Positions 49,236 through 59,514 are shown, numbered from the stretch's first letter. The stretch is DNA of 64,000 bases from Pseudidiomarina insulisalsae (GCF_003987065.1 NZ_PIPY01000007.1:124001-188000); one strand, 5' to 3'. A program made the numbers and translations. Notes: generated by a model not told the origin, from the sequence alone.

Positions 49236-50594
49236 TTAACCGCGGCCTTGACGAGCCTCACGGAGAGAATCAGCGACCAGGAAAGCAAGTTCCAGTACCT
49301 GGTCGGCGTTCAAACGCGGATCACACTGGGTGCGATAGCGTTGGGTCAAATCCTGTTCACTAATCTGGTACGCACCACCGGTGCATTCAGTGACATCTTC
49401 GCCAGTCATCTCCAGGTGAACGCCACCGGGATAGGTGCCTTCGGCCTGATGGACCGCGAAGAACTGTCTGAGTTCCTGATGGATGGCGTCAAAATTACGC
49501 GTTTTCAAGCCGTTCTCAGCTTTCACCGTATTGCCATGCATCGGATCACTTGACCACACCACATGGCGGCCTTCCGCCTTCACCTTACGGACAATTGCCG
49601 GCAAAGCGTCTGCCAGATGGTCGGCGCCCATGCGGGTTATCAGGGTAATCCGGCCGGGCTCATTGCCCGCATTCAGCGCATCCAGCAACTGAATAACGTC
49701 ATCAGGCTTAGTGGTCGGACCTATTTTAACACCGATCGGGTTATGAATGCCACGCATGAACTCAACATGGGCATGATCAAGCTGGCGCGTGCGCTCGCCG
49801 ATCCAAACCATGTGTGCTGAGCAGTCATACGGCAGACCGGTTAAGGTATCGGTGCGGGTCAGCGCCTCTTCATACGGCAACAATAACGCTTCATGAGAGG
49901 TAAATAACTGTGTTTCGTGAATCGTCGCGTTGGTATCGGCAGTGATACCTAACACTTCCATAAATTTCAGTGCCGACTGTATCTGCTCAGCTACTTCAAG
50001 GTACTTGTCTTTGAGCGGGTTTGCCGCGACAAAGCTCATGTTCCACTTATGCACCTTGTGCAAGTCGGCAAGTCCGCCCTGCGCAAAGGCGCGGAGCAGG
50101 TTCAGTGTGGCTGCTGAATGATGATAAGCCTGCACCATGCGCTGTGCGTCTGGCTGGCGCGCGGCCTCCGTAAAATCGGAACCGTTAATAATGTCGCCGC
50201 GGTAGCTGGGTAGCGCAACACCGTCGATGGTTTCCAGATCGCTGGAACGCGGCTTCGCATATTGCCCGGCCATACGTGCGACTTTGGTGACCGGACAGGA
50301 GCCGGCAAAGGTCAGCACAATCGCCATTTGCAGAATGACTTTGAAAGTATCGCGAATTTTTGGTGCATTAAAATCAGCGAATGACTCAGCGCAGTCACCG
50401 CCTTGCAACAAAAAGCCGTGCCCCTGACTGACCTGCCCCAATTGACGCCGTAATGCACGAATCTCTTCAGCGAACACTAACGGTGGAAACATCTTTAGCT
50501 GATGCTCAACGGTTTTCAGATGTTCGTGATCGGGATAAGTCGGTTGCTGTTGGATTGGCTTTTCGCGCCAGCTCCGCGCACTCCAGTTGGTCAT
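49236..50594 (-). CDS. Class II 3-deoxy-7-phosphoheptulonate (DAHP) synthase
   Basis: First step of the shikimate pathway: condenses PEP and erythrose-4-phosphate. The 452 residues and the motifs [11 protein letters not shown] (metal-binding cysteine), [46 protein letters not shown] and [11 protein letters not shown] place it in class II (plant/mycobacterial type), unrelated in sequence to E. coli AroFGH. AGGATC precedes the ATG. Its nearness to ppsA/ppsR is notable because E. coli has the class I aroH beside ppsR. No leader peptide or attenuator was seen in the short gap to htpX. Confidence 0.95.
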   Translation of the reverse strand: MTNWSARSWREKPIQQQPTYPDHEHLKTVEHQLKMFPPLVFAEEIRALRRQLGQVSQGHGFLLQGGDCAESFADFNAPKIRDTFKVILQMAIVLTFAGSCPVTKVARMAGQYAKPRSSDLETIDGVALPSYRGDIINGSDFTEAARQPDAQRMVQAYHHSAATLNLLRAFAQGGLADLHKVHKWNMSFVAANPLKDKYLEVAEQIQSALKFMEVLGITADTNATIHETQLFTSHEALLLPYEEALTRTDTLTGLPYDCSAHMVWIGERTRQLDHAHVEFMRGIHNPIGVKIGPTTKPDDVIQLLDALNAGNEPGRITLITRMGADHLADALPAIVRKVKAEGRHVVWSSDPMHGNTVKAENGLKTRNFDAIHQELRQFFAVHQAEGTYPGGVHLEMTGEDVTECTGGAYQISEQDLTQRYRTQCDPRLNADQVLELAFLVADSLREARQGRG

Positions 50595-50623
50595 GATGAT
50601 CCTTTTTACTTCTCTGTTAGATG

Positions 50624-51505
50624 TCAGTTACGTGTCATTCGTTGCAACGCCGCAATACGTTTCGCCAATGGCGGATGGCTCATAAACAATTCACTCATAC
50701 TACGTTTGGTCTGAATACCAAAGGCAACCATGCTACCGTCAAGCTGCGACTCTTTTGCGTTTTGTAAACGCTGTAAGGCGGCAATCATTTTATGCGGTCC
50801 GACTAAGCGGGCCGAGCCATAATCGGCGCGGTATTCGCGTTGGCGAGAGAACCACATAACGATAATACTGGCGAGAATACCAAACACAACCTCTAAAACC
50901 ATGACAATCGCAAAATAGGCCATCCCGCCCAGACCGCGGCCATCGGAGGAATCACTGCGTGTCGCATTATCAATCATGCCGGCAATGACCCGCGCAAAGA
51001 AAATCACGAAGGTATTCACCACACCCTGAATCAGGGTCAGAGTGACCATGTCACCGTTGGCGATATGACTTACCTCGTGCGCCAGCACCGCTTCGACTTC
51101 ATCTTCATGCATACCGCGCAACAGCCCGGTACTCACCGCTACCAGCGAGCTTTTCTTACTCGCCCCAGTGGCAAACGCGTTCGGCTCCGGCGAATCGTAG
51201 ATGGCCACTTCCGGCATGGGAATGCCGGCCTGTTGTGCCTGCCGTGCGACAGTTTGCACCAGCCAGCGCTCGGTGGCATTACGCGGAGTGGTAATGGTAT
51301 GCGCGTTAACACTGCGCTTTGCCAGCCATTTCGACATGGCTAACGAAATAAATGCGCCGCCAAAACCAAATACCGCAGCAAAAACCAATAATCCGGAATA
51401 GCTTGACGGATCCACGCCAAACGCCGGTAGTACCAGACTCATAACCACACTCAGCACCAACAAAATAGCGAGGTTGGTGGCTAAGAATAAGACGATACGT
51501 TTCAT
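50624..51505 (-). CDS. htpX: Membrane zinc metalloprotease HtpX
   Basis: Inner-membrane M48 protease that degrades misfolded membrane proteins with FtsH. It has 293 residues with two N-terminal helices ([20 protein letters not shown] and [20 protein letters not shown]), the zinc motif HEVSH at 143-147, and two further helices. An in-frame ATG 75 nt upstream is rejected because [11 protein letters not shown] is the family N-terminus, and AGAGG precedes it. It reads towards the DAHP synthase gene. Confidence 0.95.
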   Translation of the reverse strand: MKRIVLFLATNLAILLVLSVVMSLVLPAFGVDPSSYSGLLVFAAVFGFGGAFISLAMSKWLAKRSVNAHTITTPRNATERWLVQTVARQAQQAGIPMPEVAIYDSPEPNAFATGASKKSSLVAVSTGLLRGMHEDEVEAVLAHEVSHIANGDMVTLTLIQGVVNTFVIFFARVIAGMIDNATRSDSSDGRGLGGMAYFAIVMVLEVVFGILASIIVMWFSRQREYRADYGSARLVGPHKMIAALQRLQNAKESQLDGSMVAFGIQTKRSMSELFMSHPPLAKRIAALQRMTRN

Positions 51506-51639
51506 GATGTTAGAACCTCTTAGAAAACATCGGTAGCGAGCTTTATAATGGTGTCTAGTGTACCTGAATTCAATCGCCAATAGCGCGCTTTTTTGCTAGC
51601 CTTGGCAGACTTTTTTGTAATCTGAAACCATGGTGACTT

Positions 51640-52353
51640 ATGCCCCGTCAATTGCTTTTGTGTTCCAGTTCTAAAGCTGGTGACAGCTCCTATCTCGCCC
51701 CGGTCATACCACAATTGCGCCAGCACGTCGCGCCGCCGTGCTCACTGTTATTCGTGCCCTTTGCGGGGGTCGGTATGAGTTATGACGACTATACCGCCAA
51801 AGTCGCCGCGGCATTACAGCCGGAGGGCTACCAGGTCCGCGGCCTGCACCGCGAAACGGATCCGGCGCAGGCTCTGGCGGGCGCCGATGCCATTCTGGTA
51901 GGTGGCGGTAATACCTTCCACCTGCTCGCACAACTGCAACAACGCGATCTGGTGCAAGCGATTCAGCATGCCGTTCAGCAAGAGGTGCCCTATATTGGCT
52001 GGAGTGCCGGCGCGAATATCGCCGGGCTGAGCATTCGCACCACCAATGATATGCCGATTGTCGAGCCCGCCTCGTTTGACGCGTTGGCGCTCGTGCCGTT
52101 TCAGCTCAACCCGCATTACACCGATTATCAGCCCCCTGGCTTTCACGGCGAAACCCGCGATCAGCGACTGAGCGAATTTATGGCGCTGGCACCTGAGACA
52201 CCGGTGCTTGCTATCCGCGAAGGCACCGCGCTACGGGTGACTGACGACCATATGCAATTAATCGGCGACGTCGATGGTTGCGTGTTCCATCAGGGCAGCA
52301 AAGCAACCTTACCCTGCAACACGGACATCAGTTCCTGGCTGGGTAGTAAGTGA
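51640..52353 (+). CDS. pepE: Peptidase E (alpha-aspartyl dipeptidase)
   Basis: Cytoplasmic serine peptidase (S51) that cleaves Asp-X dipeptides. The 237-residue protein has the nucleophile Ser122 in YIGWSAGANIAG and the preceding ILVGGGNTFHLLAQL; PFQLNPHYTDY carries the likely histidine. Its last 64 nt overlap the end of bioD on the opposite strand. The length is normal for the family (E. coli 229), so the overlap is not due to a long false tail. Confidence 0.93.
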   Translation: MPRQLLLCSSSKAGDSSYLAPVIPQLRQHVAPPCSLLFVPFAGVGMSYDDYTAKVAAALQPEGYQVRGLHRETDPAQALAGADAILVGGGNTFHLLAQLQQRDLVQAIQHAVQQEVPYIGWSAGANIAGLSIRTTNDMPIVEPASFDALALVPFQLNPHYTDYQPPGFHGETRDQRLSEFMALAPETPVLAIREGTALRVTDDHMQLIGDVDGCVFHQGSKATLPCNTDISSWLGSK

Positions 52354-53018
52354 TCCGCGAGCTGCTGCGCGGTTGCCGCCGGTAAAAATGGCAGACTGCC
52401 CAGACAAGGCACATTAAAGCGTTGTTGTAACTGGGCGGTCAGCCACGCAAGATTTTCCTCATGCAAGCGCATTGGCTCAGATTGCGGCTGGTTCGCTACC
52501 CAACCGATCACCTCAACACCCTCGCGCTGAATATCAGCCACACTCAGAAGTGCGTGATTCAGACAGCCCAGTTTCATGGCCACCACCAACACCACTTTAT
52601 TTGTGCATAGCCGGGCAAAATCCGCCAGGCTCTCGCTATCGTTCAGTGGTACCTGCCAACCGCCGGCACCCTCAATCATCAGTACATCGTGGGGATAGTC
52701 CAGTAACTGTTGTTGCGCGTGGTAAAGCTCCCGCGCGCTGAGGCGCTGACCAATTTGCGCCGCAGCCAGATGGGGAGCGACAGGCGGTGCCAGGCAAACG
52801 GGATTGACGCTTTCGTAAGGCACCTCAACACTCATTGCCTGTTGCAGTGCCAGCGCGTCACTATTCCGCAGCCCGTCGGGAGTTTGCTCAGCGCCGGCCG
52901 CCACTGGCTTCATTGCCAGGGTACGATAACCGCCCTGATTGAGGCGGGTCAGTAACGCTGCCGTCACCACGGTCTTCCCTACATCGGTATCCGTACCTGC
53001 CACAAAAACACAAGTCAT
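52290..53018 (-). CDS. bioD: Dethiobiotin synthetase
   Basis: ATP-dependent ureido ring closure of 7,8-diaminopelargonate, the penultimate step of biotin synthesis. The 242-residue protein starts CVFVAGTDTDVGKTVVTAALL with the P-loop, and MIEGAGGWQVPL is the conserved substrate block. It follows bioC by 2 nt at the end of bioBFCD. The final 20 codons are antisense to the end of pepE. Confidence 0.96.
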   Translation of the reverse strand: MTCVFVAGTDTDVGKTVVTAALLTRLNQGGYRTLAMKPVAAGAEQTPDGLRNSDALALQQAMSVEVPYESVNPVCLAPPVAPHLAAAQIGQRLSARELYHAQQQLLDYPHDVLMIEGAGGWQVPLNDSESLADFARLCTNKVVLVVAMKLGCLNHALLSVADIQREGVEVIGWVANQPQSEPMRLHEENLAWLTAQLQQRFNVPCLGSLPFLPAATAQQLADHLLPSQELMSVLQGKVALLP

Positions 53019-53020
53019 CT

Positions 53021-53806
53021 TTAATTTTCCTCAAGTTCTTTGCGACCGGTAACAAGCCCGATGCGCCACTGCAACTCCAGCAGGCCGCGAGCATTACGAT
53101 GGCGTTCCAATGCCTGATATAAACGTTGCATACGGGTACGTGAAAACAGTCCCTGTTGTTCCCGTGCGGTATAGTTGGCGCCTACGCCTTTAAGCTCACG
53201 CAGCATGGCCGCAACCGTGGCAAACTCCTGGGTGATCACCAGTTCCTGACATTCCACCTGCCAGGGCAAGCGTCCCGCCAGTAAGGCAAATTCATCAAAG
53301 CCATACCAGCGATTGGTATGGGGCTGTCCGTCGACGGCGGTAAAGCATTCAGACAGCGGCCACAATGAGCCTGCCAGTACCGTCGAGGCGGCCAATTGTC
53401 CGCCCGGAGCCAGTACCCGGTACCATTCAGCCAGCAAACCGGACAGGTCATTGCCCCACTGCATCGCCAGATTACTGAACAGACTGTGTACACTGCCATC
53501 GGCCAGCGGTAACTGCTCCATGTCAGCTAACATCAGTTGCGCCGGCGGCAGGTGTTGCGCTGCCTGCGCCAGCATCGCCGGGGCAAGATCAATGCCAATG
53601 TAATGGTTACTCACCTGACACAGACGCTGAAAATGATGCGCCGGTCCGCAACCAACATCTACCAGCAGACCCGGTTGCGGCCGCAGATAGGGTAAAAGTT
53701 GCGCCAGCACCTGGCGCTGCAAATGGTCATGCTCGGCATAGCCGACGGCGGCCCGCCCAAACTGTCGCGCTACCCGGCTTTTGTCATAGTGACTTACCAA
53801 CCTCAT
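53021..53806 (-). CDS. bioC: Malonyl-ACP O-methyltransferase BioC
   Basis: SAM-dependent methyltransferase that masks malonyl-ACP so that fatty-acid enzymes can build pimelate. The 261-residue protein has the N-terminal VARQFGRAAVGYAEHDHLQR typical of BioC, the SAM loop LLVDVGCGPAHHFQ, and NLAMQWGNDLSGLLAEWYRVLAPGG. It overlaps bioF by 4 nt and precedes bioD by 2 nt. The partner esterase bioH is not in this window. Confidence 0.94.
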   Translation of the reverse strand: MRLVSHYDKSRVARQFGRAAVGYAEHDHLQRQVLAQLLPYLRPQPGLLVDVGCGPAHHFQRLCQVSNHYIGIDLAPAMLAQAAQHLPPAQLMLADMEQLPLADGSVHSLFSNLAMQWGNDLSGLLAEWYRVLAPGGQLAASTVLAGSLWPLSECFTAVDGQPHTNRWYGFDEFALLAGRLPWQVECQELVITQEFATVAAMLRELKGVGANYTAREQQGLFSRTRMQRLYQALERHRNARGLLELQWRIGLVTGRKELEEN

Positions 53807-54972
53807 ACATTAGACTCCTGACAGGCTCGGTAAAGCGCTGTCACTAATTGCTGAATATCTGCCTCAGTATGCGCGGCAGTCAGTGTCAGACGCAGGCGCG
53901 CGGTGCCCTCGGGCACCGTTGGTGGGCGAATGGCACTGCACCAGATGCCTTGCTGGCGCAAACTCGCGCTCATCGCCAACGCAGTGGCATCACTGCCGAC
54001 GACCAATGTCTGGATCGGGTGTTTATTCTGACTTACCGGCAAACCCTGTGCGGCACATTGCTGCTGAAATTGCGCGACGTTTTGCCACAGTCGCTGCCGT
54101 AGCTGTTCCCCCGCGGGGGCAAGAATGAGTTTTACTGCCGTCGCAATTGCCCCCGCCTGAGCCGGTGGCATTGCGGTTGAATAAATGAGTTCAGGGCAAA
54201 AATTGATCAGGTAGTCAGCCGTGGTGCTGTCGAGGCCGAGCGCACCGCCCGCCACGCCGCAAGCTTTGCCAAAGGCCAGACTGACAATTCCCACCTGTTG
54301 CGCGCTAAACTGTGCAGCAACACTGCGGCCACGGTCACCGCAAACGCCAAAGCCATGGGCGTCATCCAGTAATACATCAAGCGTCGGATGAGCTGCCAGT
54401 AAGGTCTGTAATTGCTCAGCGGCCAGACTATCGCCGTCCATACTAAACACCGACTCGCTAATCAGTAACGCTGGCCCCTGCTGCTGCGTAAGCCGGTCAT
54501 TAAGGGCTGCCAACTGATTGTGCCGGAAACGCCGCCAGCGCGCACCGCTTTGCCGCGCGCCTTGCAGTAAGGAGGCATGGGACAGTCGATCCAGCCATAA
54601 CTGCTGATAATGCTGACCAAGCGTTCCCAATGCACCGGTATTGGCAGCAAAGGCGGAACTAAACAACACGACGCGCTCACGCTCAAGCACATCTGCCAAC
54701 AGGTCTGCCAGCGCCTGGTGCTGCGCACTATAACCGGTTACCAGCGCCGAGGCCCGGCTACCTGCTTGCGGTGCCGCCGCATAAGCCGCCAACACCTGTG
54801 GGTGCTGACTCAGGCCGAGGTAGTCATTACTGGAAAACTGTAAAAAGCGCGCACCGCTAACGCTGATTTCACGTGCCGACACCGGGGTCACCGTTGTTAA
54901 CTGCCGCAGCCGCTGTTGCTGGATACGCGCCGCAAGCTGCTCAGTAAGGAGGGTTGCAATCACAGGGTTCAC
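53803..54972 (-). CDS. bioF: 8-amino-7-oxononanoate synthase
   Basis: PLP-dependent decarboxylative condensation of pimeloyl-ACP with alanine. The 389-residue protein has the family blocks FSSNDYLGLSQHPQV, the aspartate-histidine site DDAHGFGVCGDRG and the PLP lysine in LAFGKACGVAGGAL. It sits second in bioBFCD, 21 nt after bioB, and overlaps bioC by 4 nt. Confidence 0.97.
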   Translation of the reverse strand: MNPVIATLLTEQLAARIQQQRLRQLTTVTPVSAREISVSGARFLQFSSNDYLGLSQHPQVLAAYAAAPQAGSRASALVTGYSAQHQALADLLADVLERERVVLFSSAFAANTGALGTLGQHYQQLWLDRLSHASLLQGARQSGARWRRFRHNQLAALNDRLTQQQGPALLISESVFSMDGDSLAAEQLQTLLAAHPTLDVLLDDAHGFGVCGDRGRSVAAQFSAQQVGIVSLAFGKACGVAGGALGLDSTTADYLINFCPELIYSTAMPPAQAGAIATAVKLILAPAGEQLRQRLWQNVAQFQQQCAAQGLPVSQNKHPIQTLVVGSDATALAMSASLRQQGIWCSAIRPPTVPEGTARLRLTLTAAHTEADIQQLVTALYRACQESNV

Positions 54973-54993
54973 GTTGGTGTCGACCGGTAAACT

Positions 54994-56037
54994 TTAGCTG
55001 ACTTCGTAATAACGTACCGGCTGCTCCTGCTCCTGCAGCGCGTCGCCAATCACCGCTTCATGCACGTCGTCGCTATAGCCTTCATGTTGCAGCGGTTCAA
55101 TGCCAAGCCGCTGGAACAGTTGCTGATCTTTATCTGCCTCAGGATTCGGGGTGGTCAACAACCGTTCCCCATAAAAGATAGAGTTGGCGCCGGCCATAAA
55201 ACAAAGCGCCTGTAGCTCATCGTTCATGGTTTCACGACCTGCACTTAAGCGTACGAATGACTGCGGCATCAAAATGCGCGCGACCGCAATAGAGCGCACA
55301 AATTCAAAGGGATCTAAGTCATCCAGCTCGGCAAAGGGCGTGCCTTTTACCTTCACCAGCATATTCACGGGTACACTTTCCGGATGCTTCGGTAAATTAG
55401 CCAATTGCTGCAATAGCCCGGCGCGGTCACTACGACTCTCACCCATACCAACGATACCACCGGCACAAACCTTCATACCGGCGTCACGCACATTGGCAAG
55501 CGTTTGCAACCGGTCATGATACGTACGGGTGCTGATGATTTCGCCGTAAAACTCCGGCGACGTATCAAGGTTATGGTTGTAATAATCAAGCCCTGCCTGC
55601 TTTAGCATCTCAGCTTGCTCTGCAGACAACATGCCCAGCGTCATACAGGTTTCCAGGCCAAGTTTTTTAACCCCCTGCACCATTTCGATAATGTAAGGCA
55701 TATCGCGATCTTTGGGATTGCGCCAGGCTGCCCCCATACAGAAACGACTCGCGCCCTGCGCTTTAGCGGCTTCCGCCTCCTGCAGAACTTTTTCTACGGC
55801 TAACAGGCGTTCGCGATCGACATCGGTACGATAATGCGCGCTTTGCGGGCAATATTTGCAGTCTTCAGGACAGGCGCCGGTCTTAATTGACAGCAAGGTA
55901 CTGACCTGTACCTTATTAGCATCAAAATTTTCCCGATGAACTTGCTGAGCCTGGAACAGCAAATCGTTAAATGGCAGCGCAAATAACGCTTCTATTTCTT
56001 CGCGGCGCCAGTCATGGCGTAGAGTTGAGACAGTCAT
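54994..56037 (-). CDS. bioB: Biotin synthase
   Basis: Radical SAM enzyme that inserts sulfur into dethiobiotin. The 347 residues include the radical SAM cysteines Cys56, Cys60 and Cys63 in [14 protein letters not shown]. Further motifs for the second cluster and substrate are [29 protein letters not shown] and GGIVGMGES. First gene of the bioBFCD operon, divergent from bioA as in E. coli. A clear sigma-70 promoter lies upstream. Confidence 0.98.
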   Translation of the reverse strand: MTVSTLRHDWRREEIEALFALPFNDLLFQAQQVHRENFDANKVQVSTLLSIKTGACPEDCKYCPQSAHYRTDVDRERLLAVEKVLQEAEAAKAQGASRFCMGAAWRNPKDRDMPYIIEMVQGVKKLGLETCMTLGMLSAEQAEMLKQAGLDYYNHNLDTSPEFYGEIISTRTYHDRLQTLANVRDAGMKVCAGGIVGMGESRSDRAGLLQQLANLPKHPESVPVNMLVKVKGTPFAELDDLDPFEFVRSIAVARILMPQSFVRLSAGRETMNDELQALCFMAGANSIFYGERLLTTPNPEADKDQQLFQRLGIEPLQHEGYSDDVHEAVIGDALQEQEQPVRYYEVS

Positions 56038-56085
56038 CGAATTGTTCCGGTTGGTGATTCAAATTGATTCTGGTTATGCTCGAAG

Positions 56086-56113
56086 AGGATACCCTGATCG
56101 GGTACACTGTCAA
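56086..56113 (-). promoter_or_regulatory. bioB promoter with palindrome in the spacer
   Basis: On the minus strand a consensus TTGACA (56108-56113) and TATCCT (56086-56091) are separated by 16 nt. The spacer carries the inverted repeat TACCC-n5-GGGTA (56090-56104 on the plus strand), a possible operator. It does not resemble the E. coli BirA site. Confidence 0.7.
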
Positions 56114-56152
56114 CTTTTTACCGCCTTAAAACTTAACGGTTGTATATTTTTT

Positions 56153-57433
56153 ATGCAAAACGATGATTTAGCTTTTGACCGCAAGCACATCTGGCATCCC
56201 TACACCTCCCTGCACCAGCCGCTGCCGGTCTATCCAGTGGCAGCAGCGCAAGGGTGCGAGCTGATCCTCAGTGATGGCCGTCGCCTGGTCGACGGTATGT
56301 CCTCCTGGTGGGCTGCCATTCATGGCTATAATCACCCGCATCTGAATGCGGCACTACAGCGCCAGAGCAGTCAGATGAGCCATGTCATGTTTGGCGGTAT
56401 CACCCATCAGCCGGCCGTCGATCTGTGTCGGCGCTTGCTGCGCCACGCGCCGGCGAACATGCAGCATGTTTTTCTGGCCGATTCCGGCTCGGTGGCGGTT
56501 GAGGTAGCCATCAAGATGGCAGTGCAGTACTGGGCCGCCCGTGACAAACCGGCGAAAAACCGTCTTGCTACCATTCGTGGTGGTTACCATGGCGATACCT
56601 TCGCGGCGATGTCGGTATGTGATCCGGTCAACGGCATGCACACCTTATTCCGCGGCGCCCTGCGCGAACAACTGTTTGCCCCGGTGCCGGCTGTTACGCC
56701 ACAAGATACCTGGGAACCCGCGGCCATTGCGCCGTTACGCCAGTTGCTTGAGCAACATCAGCATGAATTAGCCGCGCTTATCCTCGAGCCTATTGTGCAA
56801 GGCGCCGGGGGAATGCGCTTTTATCATCCGCAATTTCTTAGTGAAGCCGCTGCGCTCTGCCGTGAGTTTGAGGTGCTGCTCATCGCAGATGAGATAGCGA
56901 CCGGCTTTGGCCGCACCGGGCGCTGGTTTGCCTGTGAGCATGCCGCAGTTCAACCGGACATTATGTGCCTGGGCAAGGCGTTGACCGGCGGTTACATGAC
57001 GCAGGCGGCGGTTCTGGCCAGCGCGGACGTCGGGCATATTATCAGCCAGGGGCCCGCCGGTGGCACCTTTATGCACGGGCCGACCTTTATGGGGAATCCG
57101 CTTGCCTGCGCCGTCGCCAATGCCAGCCTTGAATTGCTTGAACAAAATGATTGGCAACAACAGGTTGCGACCATTGCCCGGCAGCTTCATGACGCGTTAA
57201 CGCCGCTGCGCGAATTGCCCGCCGTTGCGGATGTTCGCTGCCTTGGCGCCATTGGGGTCGTAGAAATGCGTGAACCAGTGGACGTGGCCGCCGCGCAGCA
57301 GGCATTTGTTGAAGCCGGCGTATGGATCCGTCCCTTTGGCAAGTTGGTTTACCTGATGCCGCCCTTTATTATTTCGTCGTCACAGTTGCGCAAGTTAACA
57401 CAGGCCATCGCTGATCTGGCCGCACGGGCATGA
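56153..57433 (+). CDS. bioA: Adenosylmethionine-8-amino-7-oxononanoate aminotransferase
   Basis: PLP enzyme using SAM as amino donor to make 7,8-diaminopelargonate. The 426-residue protein matches E. coli BioA closely: [50 protein letters not shown] and the PLP lysine in [11 protein letters not shown]. The start at 56153 is chosen because it reproduces the E. coli N-terminus; an in-frame ATG 111 nt upstream would add sequence that belongs to the regulatory region. No clear Shine-Dalgarno is seen before this ATG. Divergent from bioB. Confidence 0.97.
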   Translation: MQNDDLAFDRKHIWHPYTSLHQPLPVYPVAAAQGCELILSDGRRLVDGMSSWWAAIHGYNHPHLNAALQRQSSQMSHVMFGGITHQPAVDLCRRLLRHAPANMQHVFLADSGSVAVEVAIKMAVQYWAARDKPAKNRLATIRGGYHGDTFAAMSVCDPVNGMHTLFRGALREQLFAPVPAVTPQDTWEPAAIAPLRQLLEQHQHELAALILEPIVQGAGGMRFYHPQFLSEAAALCREFEVLLIADEIATGFGRTGRWFACEHAAVQPDIMCLGKALTGGYMTQAAVLASADVGHIISQGPAGGTFMHGPTFMGNPLACAVANASLELLEQNDWQQQVATIARQLHDALTPLRELPAVADVRCLGAIGVVEMREPVDVAAAQQAFVEAGVWIRPFGKLVYLMPPFIISSSQLRKLTQAIADLAARA

Positions 57434-57449
57434 ATTACGTGATTTTCGC

Positions 57450-57477
57450 TTGAGTCTTGGGCAAAGCAAGGTAACAT
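57450..57477 (+). promoter_or_regulatory. Candidate promoter of asnS
   Basis: TTGAGT (57450-57455) and TAACAT (57472-57477) are separated by 16 nt, each matching four of six consensus bases, 45 nt before the asnS ATG. Confidence 0.4.
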
Positions 57478-57521
57478 AGACACTCTTTTTTGATTGATTT
57501 TTACACGGAGTTTTCAGACGT

Positions 57522-58922
57522 ATGTCCTTCGCTACAGTTGTCGATGTTTTAGCGGGTAAAATCGCCGTTGGTGAACAAACCACAGTGCGCGGCTGGGTGC
57601 GTACCCGTCGTGACTCAAAAGCCGGTATTTCGTTCATTAACATTCATGATGGTTCGTGCTTTGATCCAATTCAGGCCGTTGTCCCTAATGAACTCGACAA
57701 TTATGAAAGCGAAGTATTGAAACTCACCACCGGTGCCAGTGTTGCCATTACCGGCACCGTTGCCGAGTCCGCCGGTAAAGGCCAGGCCTACGAACTGCAA
57801 GCCACTAAAGTTGAAGTTTACGGCTTTGTCGAAGACCCTGACACCTACCCGATGTCGCCGAAGCCGCACTCGATGGAATATCTGCGCGAGTATGCGCATT
57901 TGCGCCCGCGTACCAATGTCACCGGCGCAGTCATGCGGGTGCGTAACTGTCTGGCCCAGGCCATCCACCGCTTCTTCCATGAGCGTGGCTACTTATGGGT
58001 GGCAACCCCGATTATCACTGCGTCGGACGCAGAAGGCGCCGGTGAAATGTTCCGCATTTCTACGTTGGACATGATGAACCTGCCGCGCGGTGAAGAAGGC
58101 GCGGTCGATTTTACCAGAGACTTTTTCGGTAAAGAGTCGTTTCTGACCGTGTCAGGCCAGCTTAACGTCGAAACCTTTGCCTGTGCGTTGTCGAAAGTTT
58201 ATACCTTTGGTCCGACATTCCGTGCAGAAAACTCAAACACCAGCCGCCACCTGGCAGAATTCTGGATGGTAGAACCTGAGCTGGCATTTGCGGACTTAAA
58301 CGATATCGCGCATCTTGCAGAAGATATGCTCAAGTACTGTATTAAAGCCGTACTTGAAGAACGCGCTGATGATATGGCCTTTTTCCAGCAGCGCATCGAC
58401 AAGAACGTGCTGGATCGTCTCAACCACGTGGTTAGCAATGAGTTCGTGCATATGGATTACACCGACGCGGTTGAAATTCTGCAAAATTGTGGCAAGAAGT
58501 TTGAATATCCGGTCAGTTGGGGAATGGACCTGCAGTCGGAGCACGAGCGCTATCTGGCGGAAGAGCATGTCGGCGCGCCGATTGTGCTGAAAAACTATCC
58601 GAAAGATATTAAAGCCTTTTACATGCGCCAGAATGACGACGGCAAGACTGTCGCGGCAATGGATATACTGGCGCCAGGCATTGGTGAGATCATCGGCGGC
58701 AGCGCCCGTGAAGAGCGCCTTGACCGTTTAGACAGCCGCATGCAAGAGATGGGCTTACCGCTTGAACATTACAGCTGGTACCGTGACTTGCGTCGTTACG
58801 GTACCGTACCCCACGCTGGCTTTGGCCTCGGCTTCGAGCGCCTGGTCACCTACGTGACCGGTATGACCAATATCCGTGACGTGATTCCTTTCCCGCGGGC
58901 GCCTAAAACGCTCGACTTTTAA
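57522..58922 (+). CDS. asnS: Asparaginyl-tRNA synthetase
   Basis: Class IIb aminoacyl-tRNA synthetase, charging tRNA-Asn. The 466-residue protein has the N-terminal OB-fold anticodon domain ([24 protein letters not shown]). The class II motifs follow: motif 2 [25 protein letters not shown] and motif 3 [17 protein letters not shown]. coli AsnRS is 466 residues. The stop is 13 nt from the stop of the convergent nitroreductase. Confidence 0.98.
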   Translation: MSFATVVDVLAGKIAVGEQTTVRGWVRTRRDSKAGISFINIHDGSCFDPIQAVVPNELDNYESEVLKLTTGASVAITGTVAESAGKGQAYELQATKVEVYGFVEDPDTYPMSPKPHSMEYLREYAHLRPRTNVTGAVMRVRNCLAQAIHRFFHERGYLWVATPIITASDAEGAGEMFRISTLDMMNLPRGEEGAVDFTRDFFGKESFLTVSGQLNVETFACALSKVYTFGPTFRAENSNTSRHLAEFWMVEPELAFADLNDIAHLAEDMLKYCIKAVLEERADDMAFFQQRIDKNVLDRLNHVVSNEFVHMDYTDAVEILQNCGKKFEYPVSWGMDLQSEHERYLAEEHVGAPIVLKNYPKDIKAFYMRQNDDGKTVAAMDILAPGIGEIIGGSAREERLDRLDSRMQEMGLPLEHYSWYRDLRRYGTVPHAGFGLGFERLVTYVTGMTNIRDVIPFPRAPKTLDF

Positions 58923-58935
58923 GCGCCCTCTCCTG

Positions 58936-59514
58936 TTAGCCGTCGCTGAATTTGTCAGCGATGGCTTTGTCAGGCTTGATCGGCGTGGGTACCGCCGGGG
59001 TTCCTACATATAAAAAGCCGACAATTGCATCTTCTGACTTTGCTTCCAGTGCTGCCAATACCGCAGCGTCTTCGGCAAACCACCCGGTGCGCCAGATAGC
59101 GCCGAGGTTCTGCGCAAAGGCTGCTTGCTGGAGCAACAAGGTGGCGCAGGCTGTAGTGGCAAATTGCTCATCACGCGGCACTTTTTCATGGGGCTGATAA
59201 TCCATCAGGCATGCGATCACCATCGGCGCCCGCATGGGCTGCTGGCTTGCCTTCATACAGGCTTCCTCGCTCAAGCCCTTTGCTTCCGCCGCAGCACGAA
59301 AAATAGCGCCAAGACGTTGCCGTCCCTCACCCTGAAAAACCACAAAGCGGTATGGCATCAGTGCCTTATGATCGGGCGCGCGTCCCGCGGCACGTTGCAT
59401 TAATTCAAATTGTTCCGCACTCGGGCCTGGCTCAATAAGGCGTGGCATCGATGAGCGGGTGGTAAGAAGTTCAATGGCCTGCATAACTTTCCTGTCCAGT
59501 AAGAGTCGGCTCAA
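58936..59514 (-). CDS. Nitroreductase family protein (YdjA type)
   Basis: FMN-dependent NAD(P)H nitroreductase-like protein (192 residues). The FMN-contact region is seen at TTRSSMPRLIEPGPSAEQFELM and the C-terminal IVGFLYVGTPAVPTP is typical of the YdjA subfamily, the smallest nitroreductases. The physiological substrate is unknown. It is divergent from sppA, and the trio with ansA repeats the E. coli ydjA-sppA-ansA neighbourhood. GGACAGGAAAG precedes the ATG. Confidence 0.9.
   Translation of the reverse strand: MSRLLLDRKVMQAIELLTTRSSMPRLIEPGPSAEQFELMQRAAGRAPDHKALMPYRFVVFQGEGRQRLGAIFRAAAEAKGLSEEACMKASQQPMRAPMVIACLMDYQPHEKVPRDEQFATTACATLLLQQAAFAQNLGAIWRTGWFAEDAAVLAALEAKSEDAIVGFLYVGTPAVPTPIKPDKAIADKFSDG
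58938..58968 (+). terminator. Candidate asnS terminator hairpin inside the end of the nitroreductase gene
   Basis: Twelve consecutive pairs (one G-U) join 58938-58949 and 58955-58966 around a 5-nt loop, followed by only TTT before a G. It lies 16 nt past the asnS stop. The weak U-tract keeps confidence low. Confidence 0.45.

Noticed and set aside
56107-56146. Possible BirA operator (TGTCAAC ... GGTTGTA)
   Set aside because: Half-sites match only about six of nine positions and are separated by 22 nt rather than the usual 14-16.
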